This document shows positions 8,140 to 17,300 of a DNA stretch of 64,000 nt, in pieces. Numbering within the stretch: the first letter of the stretch is position 1; each line of letters starts with the position of its first letter. Origin of the DNA: Planctomycetaceae bacterium (GTDB lineage: Bacteria; Planctomycetota; Planctomycetia; Planctomycetales; Planctomycetaceae); assembly GCA_021732995.1 (NCBI GenBank), contig JAKFWA010000040.1, forward strand, positions 1-64,000, written 5' to 3'. Both the position numbers and the translations under genes were made by a program. The notes below the pieces were generated by a model, which did not search any database, was not told where the DNA came from, and saw only the letters and a program-made list of their open reading frames with translations.

Positions 8140-9342
8140 TCACGCGGCACGGCGAATGAAGGGCTCGCCGAACCATTTGGCTTGCCCCACTCGAAACGCC
8201 TTCACGGCCTCGATGACGTCGCTCTGCTCGTCGTCCGTCAGGCTCCAGAACAGCGGCAGTCGCACCAACTGGTCGCTGATCCTCTCCGTGACGGGGCACA
8301 ACCCGGCAGTGCCGCCCAACTGTAAGCCCATGCGGGAAAGATGCAGCGGCACATAGTGGAAGGGCGTCATGATCCCCTGCTTGGCCATGTACTGAATGAA
8401 CTCCTGCCGCACTTCCAGGTTCGGCAACAGCAGGGCGTACATGTGCGACGTGTGCGAGCAGTGCGCCGGGATGACCTGCGTCTGCACCTGATTTTCGTCC
8501 ACCCAGTTCCCGAGTTCTTCGTCGTAGCGATCCCAAATCTGCCGACGTCGCTGCTGGATCTGCTCAGACTGCTCCAGTTGAGCGAGCAAATACGCGGCCA
8601 AGATGTCTGACGGGAGATAGCTCGAGCCAAGGTCCGTCCATTGGTATTTGTCGACCTGTCCTCGGAAGAACCGACTACGGTCGGTGCCTTTCTCACGCAG
8701 GATTTCAGCGCGGCAGGCGTATTGCTCATCGTTGATCAGCAGAGCACCCCCTTCTCCGCAGGTGATGTTCTTGGTTTCGTGGAAACTTTGAGTCGCCATC
8801 ACGCCTAGCGTACCGAGTTCCTGGCCGCGATAGGTCCCAAACAGACCATGCGCGTTGTCTTCAACCACCGGAATGTTGTGCCGCCGCGCGATCTCGAGAA
8901 TGGCATCCATCTCGCACGCCACGCCCGCGTAGTGCACGACGACAATCGCTTTCGTGCGGGGCGTGATGAGACTTTCGAGTAACTGCTCGTCGAGGTTCAA
9001 CGTGTCGGGACGGATGTCAGCGAACACGGGTTTCGCGCCGCGCAGCACAAAGGCGTTAACGGTCGAAACGAAAGTGAACGACGGCACGATGACCTCGTCA
9101 CCTGCCGCGATATCCAGTAGCAGCGCACTCATCTCGAGAGCGTGAGTGCAGGATGTTGTCAGCAGAGCTCGATTCACCTGCAGACGTTCCTCAAACCAGG
9201 CGTGGCAGCGCTTGGTGAATTTGCCGTCTCCACAGATCGACCCGCTGGCCACCGCCTGAGCCATGTATGTGGACTCTGGTCCGAGCATGGCCGGACGATT
9301 GAACGGAATTCTGACACTCCCCATAGCCGTCATCCCTGACAA
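8140..9342 (-). CDS. wecE: WecE/RffA-like dTDP-4-amino-4,6-dideoxygalactose transaminase
   Basis: A 400-aa PLP-dependent sugar aminotransferase of the DegT/DnrJ/EryC1 family. The segment SFHETKNITCGEGGALL holds the PLP lysine (K191), and REKGTDRSRFFRGQVDKYQW then DLGSSYLPSD closely follow E. coli WecE, making this much more specific than a generic DegT call. WecE converts dTDP-4-keto-6-deoxyglucose to dTDP-4-amino-4,6-dideoxygalactose (dTDP-Fuc4N). The gene starts immediately after the WecD-like stop (no gap), and the neighbour would N-acetylate its product. No rmlA or rmlB is present in the window to supply the keto sugar. An alternative is a related perosamine-type transaminase. Confidence 0.85.
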   Translation of the reverse strand: MSGMTAMGSVRIPFNRPAMLGPESTYMAQAVASGSICGDGKFTKRCHAWFEERLQVNRALLTTSCTHALEMSALLLDIAAGDEVIVPSFTFVSTVNAFVLRGAKPVFADIRPDTLNLDEQLLESLITPRTKAIVVVHYAGVACEMDAILEIARRHNIPVVEDNAHGLFGTYRGQELGTLGVMATQSFHETKNITCGEGGALLINDEQYACRAEILREKGTDRSRFFRGQVDKYQWTDLGSSYLPSDILAAYLLAQLEQSEQIQQRRRQIWDRYDEELGNWVDENQVQTQVIPAHCSHTSHMYALLLPNLEVRQEFIQYMAKQGIMTPFHYVPLHLSRMGLQLGGTAGLCPVTERISDQLVRLPLFWSLTDDEQSDVIEAVKAFRVGQAKWFGEPFIRRAA

Positions 9343-10074
9343 TCAAGCAAACCAGCGGTGATACCACATGCCGACTTCGCACGTTCGAAATCCGCAACGT
9401 TGATAAAGTCTCTGAGCACGAACGTTGCGTAACTGAGTTCCAACCAGCAGCCGCTTCGCTCCCTTGCTGCGGCTGTAGTCCTGAACTTGAGCGACCAGGT
9501 CTGATCCGACACCCGTTGCTGGTCGAGAAACCGCGATCAAACCCAGACGCCTCGTTTCGTCGCTGGACCGGTCGATGGTGGCAAAGCCGACGATCGCTCC
9601 CTCCTGAACTGCAACCCAGACGTGTTCTGCTCGGCCCTTGCCCCGGACATCATTCTCGACCCAGCGCAGAAACATCAGATTAGATTTCTCTGCGGGGAAA
9701 CCTTGATCCATAAAGAAGCGGCTGTCGGTGAATCGGTGATCGACGATCGGCAATAACTCTGGCAGATCGTCCGGAGTCGCCGGTCGAATCTCAGACCCAG
9801 TTGTTCTGATAGTTGGCCGCGCCGGCTTTTCAGTTGGGACCCAATCAAAGTCAACTCGCACGTCGGCCAGATGAAATTGTTGAGACTCAACGCGATTCGC
9901 CGTTTCGATCTGGTCGCCCGCACACAAGAAGTACAGGCAGCGAACTTTCTCCTGATCGCACCACTTCAGCACTTCGTTGAGCTCCTCAGCAGACAGTCGA
10001 TCGCGATTGACCCGAGCGATGCGAAAGCCGAAGAACTCTGAATCCCAGGGCAGGACCTGGCACAGGTCTGTCAT
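9343..10074 (-). CDS. wecD: GNAT acetyltransferase, WecD/RffC-like
   Basis: This 243-aa protein has an N-terminal half of the WecD type (LPWDSEFFGFRIARV at about residues 8-22) and a C-terminal GNAT fold. The acetyl-CoA loop lies around RPATGVGSDL, followed by LRNVRAQRLYQRCGF, the typical last GNAT strand-helix. In E. coli WecD N-acetylates dTDP-Fuc4N to dTDP-Fuc4NAc for enterobacterial common antigen. Directly abutting the WecE-like gene makes the same role likely here, though for another polymer. The start overlaps the stop of the TylF-like gene by 4 nt, showing translational coupling. Confidence 0.8.
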   Translation of the reverse strand: MTDLCQVLPWDSEFFGFRIARVNRDRLSAEELNEVLKWCDQEKVRCLYFLCAGDQIETANRVESQQFHLADVRVDFDWVPTEKPARPTIRTTGSEIRPATPDDLPELLPIVDHRFTDSRFFMDQGFPAEKSNLMFLRWVENDVRGKGRAEHVWVAVQEGAIVGFATIDRSSDETRRLGLIAVSRPATGVGSDLVAQVQDYSRSKGAKRLLVGTQLRNVRAQRLYQRCGFRTCEVGMWYHRWFA

Positions 10075-10847
10075 GGCTTGACCCAGTACCGCCCCCAGCG
10101 ATCGAGGTGGTGCAGGTACACGGACTCGCCGCGAGCGGCCAGAAATTCGCGAACGGCTTTTTCACAGCCATCATAAGCTTTGAAGTCGTCGATGATGACA
10201 AAGCCGCCGCGCACGACCTGATCGTACAGGTGATCCAGGCAGATTTTTGTGGAGGCGTACCAGTCGCCATCCAGTCGCAAAATCGCAATGTCACCGATGC
10301 TTGCGGCGTCCTGGGGCACTGTGTCTTGGAACCAGCCTACGTGGTAATGCAGGTACTCTGAATCGTAGCCAATCCGCGTTTCCATCAGGTCGCGGTTGCA
10401 TTCCAGCGTGCCGACTCCGCCGTATTGATCTTCGAGCGCCACCAGCTTGCCGCCGATGCCACCTCCAGCCTCTTTGGCGAACTTGATCGCCGCAGCGCCA
10501 TCAACTTCGGCATCCGGCTCGGGAATGCCTTCAAACGAATCAAACAAATGCAGGTGCCGTCGTTGCGTCCCGTACTTGAGATTCGCCTGAGCCATCACGC
10601 CCACGCAGCCGCCTTTCCACACACCGCATTCAACGAATGCGCCGGGAATGTGCGTCTGCTCACAGAACGCGGCTTGCTGATAGAGCGGCACGAGCTTCTC
10701 AAAAGAAACCATCGTGTGTCCATCGACCCGCGCGATGGCAGCTCGGGCTTCGACCTCAAGGTCATAGCCGTGATAGGGCAGGGGACGGTTCGCCCGTTGC
10801 AGGTTGTAACCAATGGCCCGGAAGGCTTTTTTGATCAATGTTCCCAT
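10071..10847 (-). CDS. TylF/MycF-family sugar O-methyltransferase
   Basis: At 258 aa this fits the TylF/MycF class of SAM-dependent, metal-dependent O-methyltransferases. Markers are GAFVECGVWKGGCV (SAM-binding), HLHLFDSFEGIPEPD, ILRLDGDWYASTK (metal-binding aspartates) and GGFVIIDDFKAYDGC. An open frame continues upstream to 10991, but ATG 10847 is chosen because a strong terminator of the M16 gene lies at 10931-10961, inside that extension, and the shorter protein matches family length. It heads the operon with the WecD-, WecE- and GT2-like genes. It probably methylates a sugar of the same surface glycan; the precise substrate is unknown. Confidence 0.85.
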   Translation of the reverse strand: MGTLIKKAFRAIGYNLQRANRPLPYHGYDLEVEARAAIARVDGHTMVSFEKLVPLYQQAAFCEQTHIPGAFVECGVWKGGCVGVMAQANLKYGTQRRHLHLFDSFEGIPEPDAEVDGAAAIKFAKEAGGGIGGKLVALEDQYGGVGTLECNRDLMETRIGYDSEYLHYHVGWFQDTVPQDAASIGDIAILRLDGDWYASTKICLDHLYDQVVRGGFVIIDDFKAYDGCEKAVREFLAARGESVYLHHLDRWGRYWVKP

Positions 10848-10930
10848 GATGGGCGCGACCGTACCTCGAAACTCGAAATTTGGGCAAGATCGAGTTTGCT
10901 GCGGCTCCTCATCTGCTCCATTCCGCCAAC

Positions 10931-10961
10931 AAAAAAGCCCTGCTGTGCGGACAGCAGGGCT
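10931..10961 (-). terminator. intrinsic terminator of the M16 peptidase gene
   Basis: On the minus strand agccctgctgt (10961-10951) pairs perfectly with its complement at 10946-10936 around a 4-nt loop, followed by six Ts (10936-10931). It lies 33 nt after the M16 stop codon and upstream of the TylF-like start. It therefore separates the two transcription units and helps fix the start of the methyltransferase gene. Confidence 0.85.
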
Positions 10962-10993
10962 AAGGTGCACACGAATCAACACCGCTTGCAAAG

Positions 10994-13729
10994 TTACTTG
11001 GAAGCCTCTGATTGAGCTTTCGCGAAGTCTCCAGCGGTGACGATCACGATGCGCTTCGGATCGACGTACTTCTTCAACGTCGCCTGAACGGTCTCGGTCG
11101 TGGCGGCACCGATCTGAGTTTCGAGTTCGCTGTAGTAGCTCATCGAACGACCGGCCTCGGCGGTGGAGGTGAGCAAGCGAGCCAGGTTGGCATCGTTCGC
11201 CCGACCCACTGACTGAGCCTGCAGGTAACCCTGCTTCGCGGCCGCGAGTTCTTCGGCGGTTACACCGTCCTTGAGGATCTTGTCGAGTTCCTCGCGGATG
11301 GCGGCTTTGACCTTGTTAGAGTTCACCGGGTTCGAGATCGCGTAGACATAGAGGATGCCGCGCTTGTCGATCGATGAAACCGACAGCCCCGACGCGACGC
11401 CGTAAGACAAGCCGTCCTTCTGGCGGACCCGGTTACCGAGCCGGGACGACAACGTGCCACCGCCGAGGATGAAGTTGCCCATCGCCAGCGGTGCATAGTC
11501 CGCATCGTCATCACGCAGCGGGAACACGGTCACCGCGAAGTACATCGCGTTGGCTTTGTCCGGCGTGTTGATTTCTTCGACCTTGGCTTCGACCTTCTGG
11601 TCGCCGCGCTTGGCCAACCGAGTGAAGGACTGCTTCGCCTTCCAATCGCCGACGATGTCCTTGACGGCCGCCAGCGTCGAATCGGCATCGAAGTCGCCCA
11701 CGATAGCCAGTTCGCCGTGACCGCCCCCGATGAAGTCGGAGTACAGCTTCTGCAGTTGCTCGCGCGTCACCGCCTTGGTGAGATCGATCTCCTCAGCGAG
11801 CGACGCCTGATAGAGCGGGTGCCCCTTCGGATACGGTGAGATCGCTTTCTGAGCAGCGTTCTGGGCAAGCGTGGTCGGCTCGGTCAGTTGTTGCTCGATC
11901 TCCGACAGAGTCTCGTTCTTGAGCAGTTCCAGTTCCTCGGCGGGTAACGTGGGAGTGCGTAACACCTGCTTCAGAATGTCCAGCGCCGTGGCCAGGTTCG
12001 GCTTCTTGGTTTGCAGCGTGAAGGTGATTTCACCCGCTTGCCCAGTCGCGGTCAGCTGCGTGAGGTTCTTGTCGAGCAGATCCTGCAGTTGCTGACGGGT
12101 TAGCTTCGAGGTCCCGCGCGTCATTATCGTGGGCAGGAACTCGCAGGCCGTGGCCTGATTCTCCAAGCTCTTTTCATCGCCGTAGCGCAGGGTCAGACGG
12201 AGCTGCACGGCCTCACCGCGCGTCTTCTTCGGCAACAGGCTGACCTTCAGGTCTTCGTTGACCTTCAAACGCCTGGTTCGCTGCTCAATATTGGCTGGTG
12301 AGGTATCGAAGGCCTCGCCCGCGGCAACCTGCTGACGGCCTTTGTAGTCACCGATCATCTTGGCGATGTCCGGCGTGTCCGGAACGGAGACACGGTCCGC
12401 TTCCTTGGTCGGGATGTACATGCCGACGGTGCGGTTGTTGCGCTTGAGATAGTTCTTGGCGGCGGCCTGCACCTGAGCGACGTCTACTTGCTCCAGACGG
12501 TCGCGGTAGATGAAGTACAGACGCCAGTCGCCTTGAGCCGCCCACTCGCTGAGTTCAACTGCCAGCTGGCTGCTGTTGGTCGCGGCCAGTTCGCGCTGCT
12601 TCATGAGCTTCTGCTTGGCGCGATCAACTTCTTCGGGAGTGATCTGTGATTCGCCAACGCCTTCGACGGTGTCGATGAGACCTTCCAGCACCAGTTGCGG
12701 ATCGTTGCCTTTGTTGACTTCCGCCAGCAGCAACATCACGCCCGGATCATGCAGCGCGAAGGCGAAGCCGTTGATCTGAGAAGCCCTTTTGGTCTCAACC
12801 AGCGCCTTGTAAAGACGGCCCGACGGCTGCGATGTCAGCATGCTTTCCAGCACGTCAACAGCGGGATACTCGGGATGTGGACCGGCGGGAATGTGATAGA
12901 GCGCACCAACAGCGGCGATCTCTCCCACGCGGCGGAGGGTGATGAACTTCTCACCGTCCTGCGGTGGTTCGACCGTGTAGGTTTGTTCGAGCGTTCGCTC
13001 GGGCTTGGGCATGGAACCGAAGTACTTGTTGCTGAGTGACAGTGCTTTCTTCGGATCAAACTTGCCCGCGACGACCAGCATCGCGTTATCTGGCTGATAG
13101 TACTTCGTATAGAAGGCCTTCAGCCGCTGAATTGGTACACGCTCGATGTCGGCACGATTGCCAATCGTCGAGTTGCCGTAGTTATGCCAGAGGAACGAAG
13201 CCGCGACCATACGCTCTTCGAGCACATTCATCGGGTTGTTTTCGCCGCGTTCGAATTCGTTGCGGACGACGCTGAATTCAGACTTCAGGTCTTCGGCCGC
13301 AACGTGGCTGTTGAGCATGCGATCGGCTTCAAACCGAATCGCGAACTCGAGGTTCTCGTCCGTGGCGGGCAGCGTCTCATAGTAATTCGTGCGGTCGAGC
13401 CACGTGGTGCCGTTGAAATTGGCTCCACGATCTTTCAGCAACTTCGGCACGTCCTTATGCGTCGGCGTACCCTTGAACAGCATGTGCTCCAGCAAGTGAG
13501 CCATGCCCGCTTCACCGTAGCCTTCGTGCCGAGAACCAACGAAGACGGTCAGGTTCACCGTGACGGTTGGTTTTGAATCGTCGGGAAAAAGCAGCACCGA
13601 CATGCCGTTGTCGAGTTTGAACTCGGTGATGCCTTCAATCGACGTCACGAGCTTCGGTTCGGCCTGAGCGACCGACGCCGCTCCCAATAGCACCGCAGCC
13701 ATCGCGGCGATGACATTCCTTGCCAGCAT
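10994..13729 (-). CDS. secreted M16 (pitrilysin/insulinase) family zinc peptidase
   Basis: This 911-aa protein begins with a cleavable signal peptide (MLARNVIAAMAAVLLGAAS, cleavage probably after QA near residue 23), so it acts outside the cytoplasm. The inverted zinc motif HLLEH occupies residues 78-82 (H78, E81, H82), in GMAHLLEHMLFKGT. Four M16 modules follow as two LuxS/MPP-like halves; the second half keeps the fold but has no HxxEH, as is normal for two-repeat M16 proteins. ATG 13729 is preferred over an upstream in-frame ATG because GGGAGG precedes it and the signal peptide starts there. It is monocistronic, with its own terminator, and divergent from the downstream-coordinate genes. 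Confidence 0.92.
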   Translation of the reverse strand: MLARNVIAAMAAVLLGAASVAQAEPKLVTSIEGITEFKLDNGMSVLLFPDDSKPTVTVNLTVFVGSRHEGYGEAGMAHLLEHMLFKGTPTHKDVPKLLKDRGANFNGTTWLDRTNYYETLPATDENLEFAIRFEADRMLNSHVAAEDLKSEFSVVRNEFERGENNPMNVLEERMVAASFLWHNYGNSTIGNRADIERVPIQRLKAFYTKYYQPDNAMLVVAGKFDPKKALSLSNKYFGSMPKPERTLEQTYTVEPPQDGEKFITLRRVGEIAAVGALYHIPAGPHPEYPAVDVLESMLTSQPSGRLYKALVETKRASQINGFAFALHDPGVMLLLAEVNKGNDPQLVLEGLIDTVEGVGESQITPEEVDRAKQKLMKQRELAATNSSQLAVELSEWAAQGDWRLYFIYRDRLEQVDVAQVQAAAKNYLKRNNRTVGMYIPTKEADRVSVPDTPDIAKMIGDYKGRQQVAAGEAFDTSPANIEQRTRRLKVNEDLKVSLLPKKTRGEAVQLRLTLRYGDEKSLENQATACEFLPTIMTRGTSKLTRQQLQDLLDKNLTQLTATGQAGEITFTLQTKKPNLATALDILKQVLRTPTLPAEELELLKNETLSEIEQQLTEPTTLAQNAAQKAISPYPKGHPLYQASLAEEIDLTKAVTREQLQKLYSDFIGGGHGELAIVGDFDADSTLAAVKDIVGDWKAKQSFTRLAKRGDQKVEAKVEEINTPDKANAMYFAVTVFPLRDDDADYAPLAMGNFILGGGTLSSRLGNRVRQKDGLSYGVASGLSVSSIDKRGILYVYAISNPVNSNKVKAAIREELDKILKDGVTAEELAAAKQGYLQAQSVGRANDANLARLLTSTAEAGRSMSYYSELETQIGAATTETVQATLKKYVDPKRIVIVTAGDFAKAQSEASK

Positions 13730-13990
13730 GAACGACCTCCCATGTAGAACAAGTTGAAAGCCCGGCTGAGCACCAGGCACTCAGATGGATCTCTTCGCGT
13801 CCCTGACCGGTGTCGCATCCACTTCACCGAGCGCGGGACTACGAACCATAGCGTCGCGAGACCGCACAGCAAATTGGCCGGGCTACTGAAAGCTCTCTTG
13901 AGAGGTATCCCGCAGCGTTATCATGATCTCGATCCAGTTCTTCACATCGGAGTGTCTGGACCAAAACGCGTGACGTGATGAGGGGCCAAT

Positions 13991-14218
13991 ATGCAGCGGG
14001 CACATCTGGAACGCCGACGGACGATGCGAAAATGGCAGGAGCGTGTGGAATTGGATGCGTCCCTTCAGCCGGGTCACTTTCGCAAGTCTCACCGACCGCT
14101 CGGGTGTCCTCGCTTCTGTCCGCATTGTCGAGCGCTCAAGGAACGACCGACGCGCCAGCAACGCATCGCCGAGTTGGTTCTGTGCGAGTCCCTTGGCCAG
14201 GCATCTGCTGACGAATGA
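13991..14218 (+). CDS. small hypothetical protein with a CxxxCxxC motif
   Basis: A 75-codon ORF starts at ATG 13991 behind GAGGGG (about 13979-13984), a good Shine-Dalgarno. The product is basic, with a segment QERVELDASLQPGHFRKSH, then GCPRFCPHCR containing a C-x3-C-x2-C cluster and a PTRQQRIAEL helix. This looks like a small metal-binding protein, not a shadow of another gene, since nothing else occupies the region. It precedes the radical SAM fusion gene by 84 nt in the same direction. I do not recognise a named family. ATG 14024 is an alternative start. Confidence 0.45.
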   Translation: MQRAHLERRRTMRKWQERVELDASLQPGHFRKSHRPLGCPRFCPHCRALKERPTRQQRIAELVLCESLGQASADE

Positions 14219-14302
14219 GATGTATCAGGTAGGATCTCGATCCACTGGGAACCGAGGAACGGTTTCAGGTCCGATGGATCTGCATTCATTGATGGAGTCG
14301 TA

Positions 14303-17300
14303 ATGCTTACTCAACTTCCGACCGTGAACGATGTCGCTCCGGCGGATGGGCTGTTTCCGGGACGGTGGTGGCATGCGAATGGCGATCGGGTCATTTGCAC
14401 GCTCTGTCCTCGCGAATGCAGCTTGAAGGACGGAGATCGCGGCTTCTGTTTTGTGCGGCAGAACCTCGGCGGCGAGATGATGCTGACGACGTATGGTCGC
14501 AGCACGGGCTTCTGCATTGATCCCATCGAAAAGAAGCCGCTCAATCATTTCTTACCCGGTACCAGCGTGCTCAGCTTCGGGACGGCGGGCTGCAATCTGG
14601 GCTGCAAGTTCTGCCAGAACTGGGATATCTCGAAGGCCCGGGAAGTTGAGCGGTTGAGCCATCGCGCAATGCCGGATGAGATCGCTCACGCCGCGAAATC
14701 ACTGGGCTGCGCGAGCGTGGCCTATACCTACAACGACCCCGTCATCTGGGCCGAGTACGCGATCGACACGGCGAAAGCCTGTCGCGCGGCGGGCGTGAAA
14801 TCGGTTGCAGTGACGGCTGGTTACATCACTCCGGAAGCACGCGGGCCGTTCTACGAATACATGGACGCGGCGAACGTCGATCTGAAAGCGTTCACCGAAG
14901 AGTTCTATCACAAGATCACGTACTCCCACATGCAGCCGGTGCTGGACACGCTCACGTGGCTGAAGCACGAAACCCCGGTGTGGTTTGAGATCACGAATCT
15001 CATCATCCCGGACGCAAACGACCGGCCGGATGAGCTGCAGCAAATGTGTGACTGGATCCTCAATGCGGTGGGCGATGATGTGCCGGTGCATTTCACGGCG
15101 TTTCATCCCGACTTCCGCATGACCGATCGACCGAACACGCCGCATGAGACTCTGGTGACCGCGCGGGAAATCGCGATCAAGACCGGGTTGAAGTACGCTT
15201 ATGTGGGCAACGTGAATGATGTCGCTCGACAAAGCACATATTGTCCGGGCTGCGGCAAGCTGGTCATTGAACGCAACTGGTATGAACTTGGTGTCTATGC
15301 GTTGAGTGGCAATCGCTGTGAGCATTGCGGAACCACAGTAGCGGGTCACTTTGAGAATCGACCTGGCACGTGGGGCCGCAAGCGGCAGCCGGTGGATATG
15401 AGACAGTTTCACATTCCTCGCGCGACGACCAACCACGCGAACTTGAATCTCGCAGGAGCAACGATGAGCACGGATGGCAGCAGCGGTAAACGTGAAGTGA
15501 TTGACGAATCTGCCTTGGCCTGGCTGGCGAACCAGCAGCAACCGGCAGCACCTGCTCCGGTTGCCAAGCCTGCAGCGAATGAGCCTCCACAGCGGTTGCC
15601 GCTGAGCAAGGAACAGCGCGACGGCATCTTCACAGCCAGCGCTGAATTCGTGAAAGCGGCTGTCGAACAACGAGCCGCTCGCATTCCAGACCTCGAAGCA
15701 TTGGGCGTTGCGAGTGCCGCGATCTCGGGTGCGTTCATCAGCCTGAAGCGGGACAAACGCCTGCGGTCGTGCATGGGTTCATTCGGTCAGACGATGCCTC
15801 TTCTGCAGACGATTTCCGATGCCGCCCATCGCACGGCAACGAGCGATCCGCGTTTCCCGCCGATCGCCGCTAACGAAGTCCCGTTTCTCGATTTGGAAGT
15901 CTGGCTGCTGTTCGCGCCGGAACGAGTCAACGCTGTCGGTCTTGATCGTATCAATGAAGTGAAGATCGGGACGCACGGCCTGCAGATCATTCGCGGTAAC
16001 CAGCGCGGCCTGTTGTTGCCGGGTGTTGCGACGGACAACGATTGGGACTCGGAAACATTCTTGAATCAAGTCTGCATCAAGGCTGGCCTGCCTCCGACGG
16101 CCTGGAAAGAACCGGACACGACGTTGTTCCGCTTTGAGGGCAATGTCACGCATGGACGATTGACTAACAGCGACGCCGAGGCCAACGCTTACACTCAACC
16201 GCGCTGGTTGCTCACCGCTGAGCAGTTGGAAGAACTGCGCCGCACGTGTGAGGAGAATGTGGTCGCTCTGATTCGCGGAGCGACGCCGATGTACTACTGC
16301 GGCGGCGTGCCTGACGAGACGATCAATGGAATTTCGCTGACGGTCACTCTACCCGGATCGGGCCAGGAGATTCCGCAGGTGCGCATGTCGTTGCGCGATC
16401 CCATGCCGATGCAGTCATCGGCGTTCGCGATGTGCGAGGACCTGGCGAACAGCCTGCGACGTCGCGGCTTCTTGAACGGTAAGTTTCGGCTGGACCTGTC
16501 GATCGCCTATGAACCTGTGATGCAGGGATCGGTGGATCAGCCGAGCCTCGGTGGCATCAACCCGGAATGGCGCTGCGTGATGGTCGCCGAGCGTGGTCGG
16601 ACGGGTTGGGTTTACGATCAATCCAAGTCGCCAACCGAACTGCTGCAGGAAGCGGCTGAGAACTGCCGCGTACTTGAGCCGGCCTATGCTCAAGTAACCA
16701 GCCTCGGCTTTCAGAGCACTCGCCCAAGAGAGGTGTATTCGGCGATTCCGAAACCTCAGCGCGGCCCAACGAACCGCGAACCCGCGGTGGCTGGCCGCTT
16801 CTATCCCGGCGATGCCGACGGAGTACACGGTTCACTAGGGCGTATGCTGGCCGGTGACGCGCCACGCGAAGCCTGCCGAGCGGCGATGGTTCCCCATGCG
16901 GGCTGGCTGTTCTCGGGCAAGCTGGCGGCTGACGTCTTGAAACGCATCGAACTGCCGAAACGCATCATCATCATCGGACCGAAGCACACTCCGCACGGTT
17001 CCGAATGGGCCGTTGCGCCGCATCACACCTGGCTGCTGCCGGGTAGGAACGTCTCTTCCGATGTGGAACTCGCTCAAAAGTTGTCCGAGCGAATTCAAGG
17101 CTTGGAGATGGATGCGACTGCTCATCAGCAGGAGCACGGGATTGAAGTCGAACTGCCGATCATCGCGAAGCTGTCGCCTGAGTCGCGCGTCGTCGGGATT
17201 GTGGTCGGAGCGGCGAACTTGTCGCGCTGCGATCAGTTCGCAGAAGGCTTGGCGAGTGTGATTCGCGAGTTGGACGAACCACCGCTGTTACTCATTTCGA

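Noticed and set aside
10848-10991. N-terminal extension of the TylF-like methyltransferase
   Set aside because: Crosses the M16 terminator hairpin and exceeds family length.
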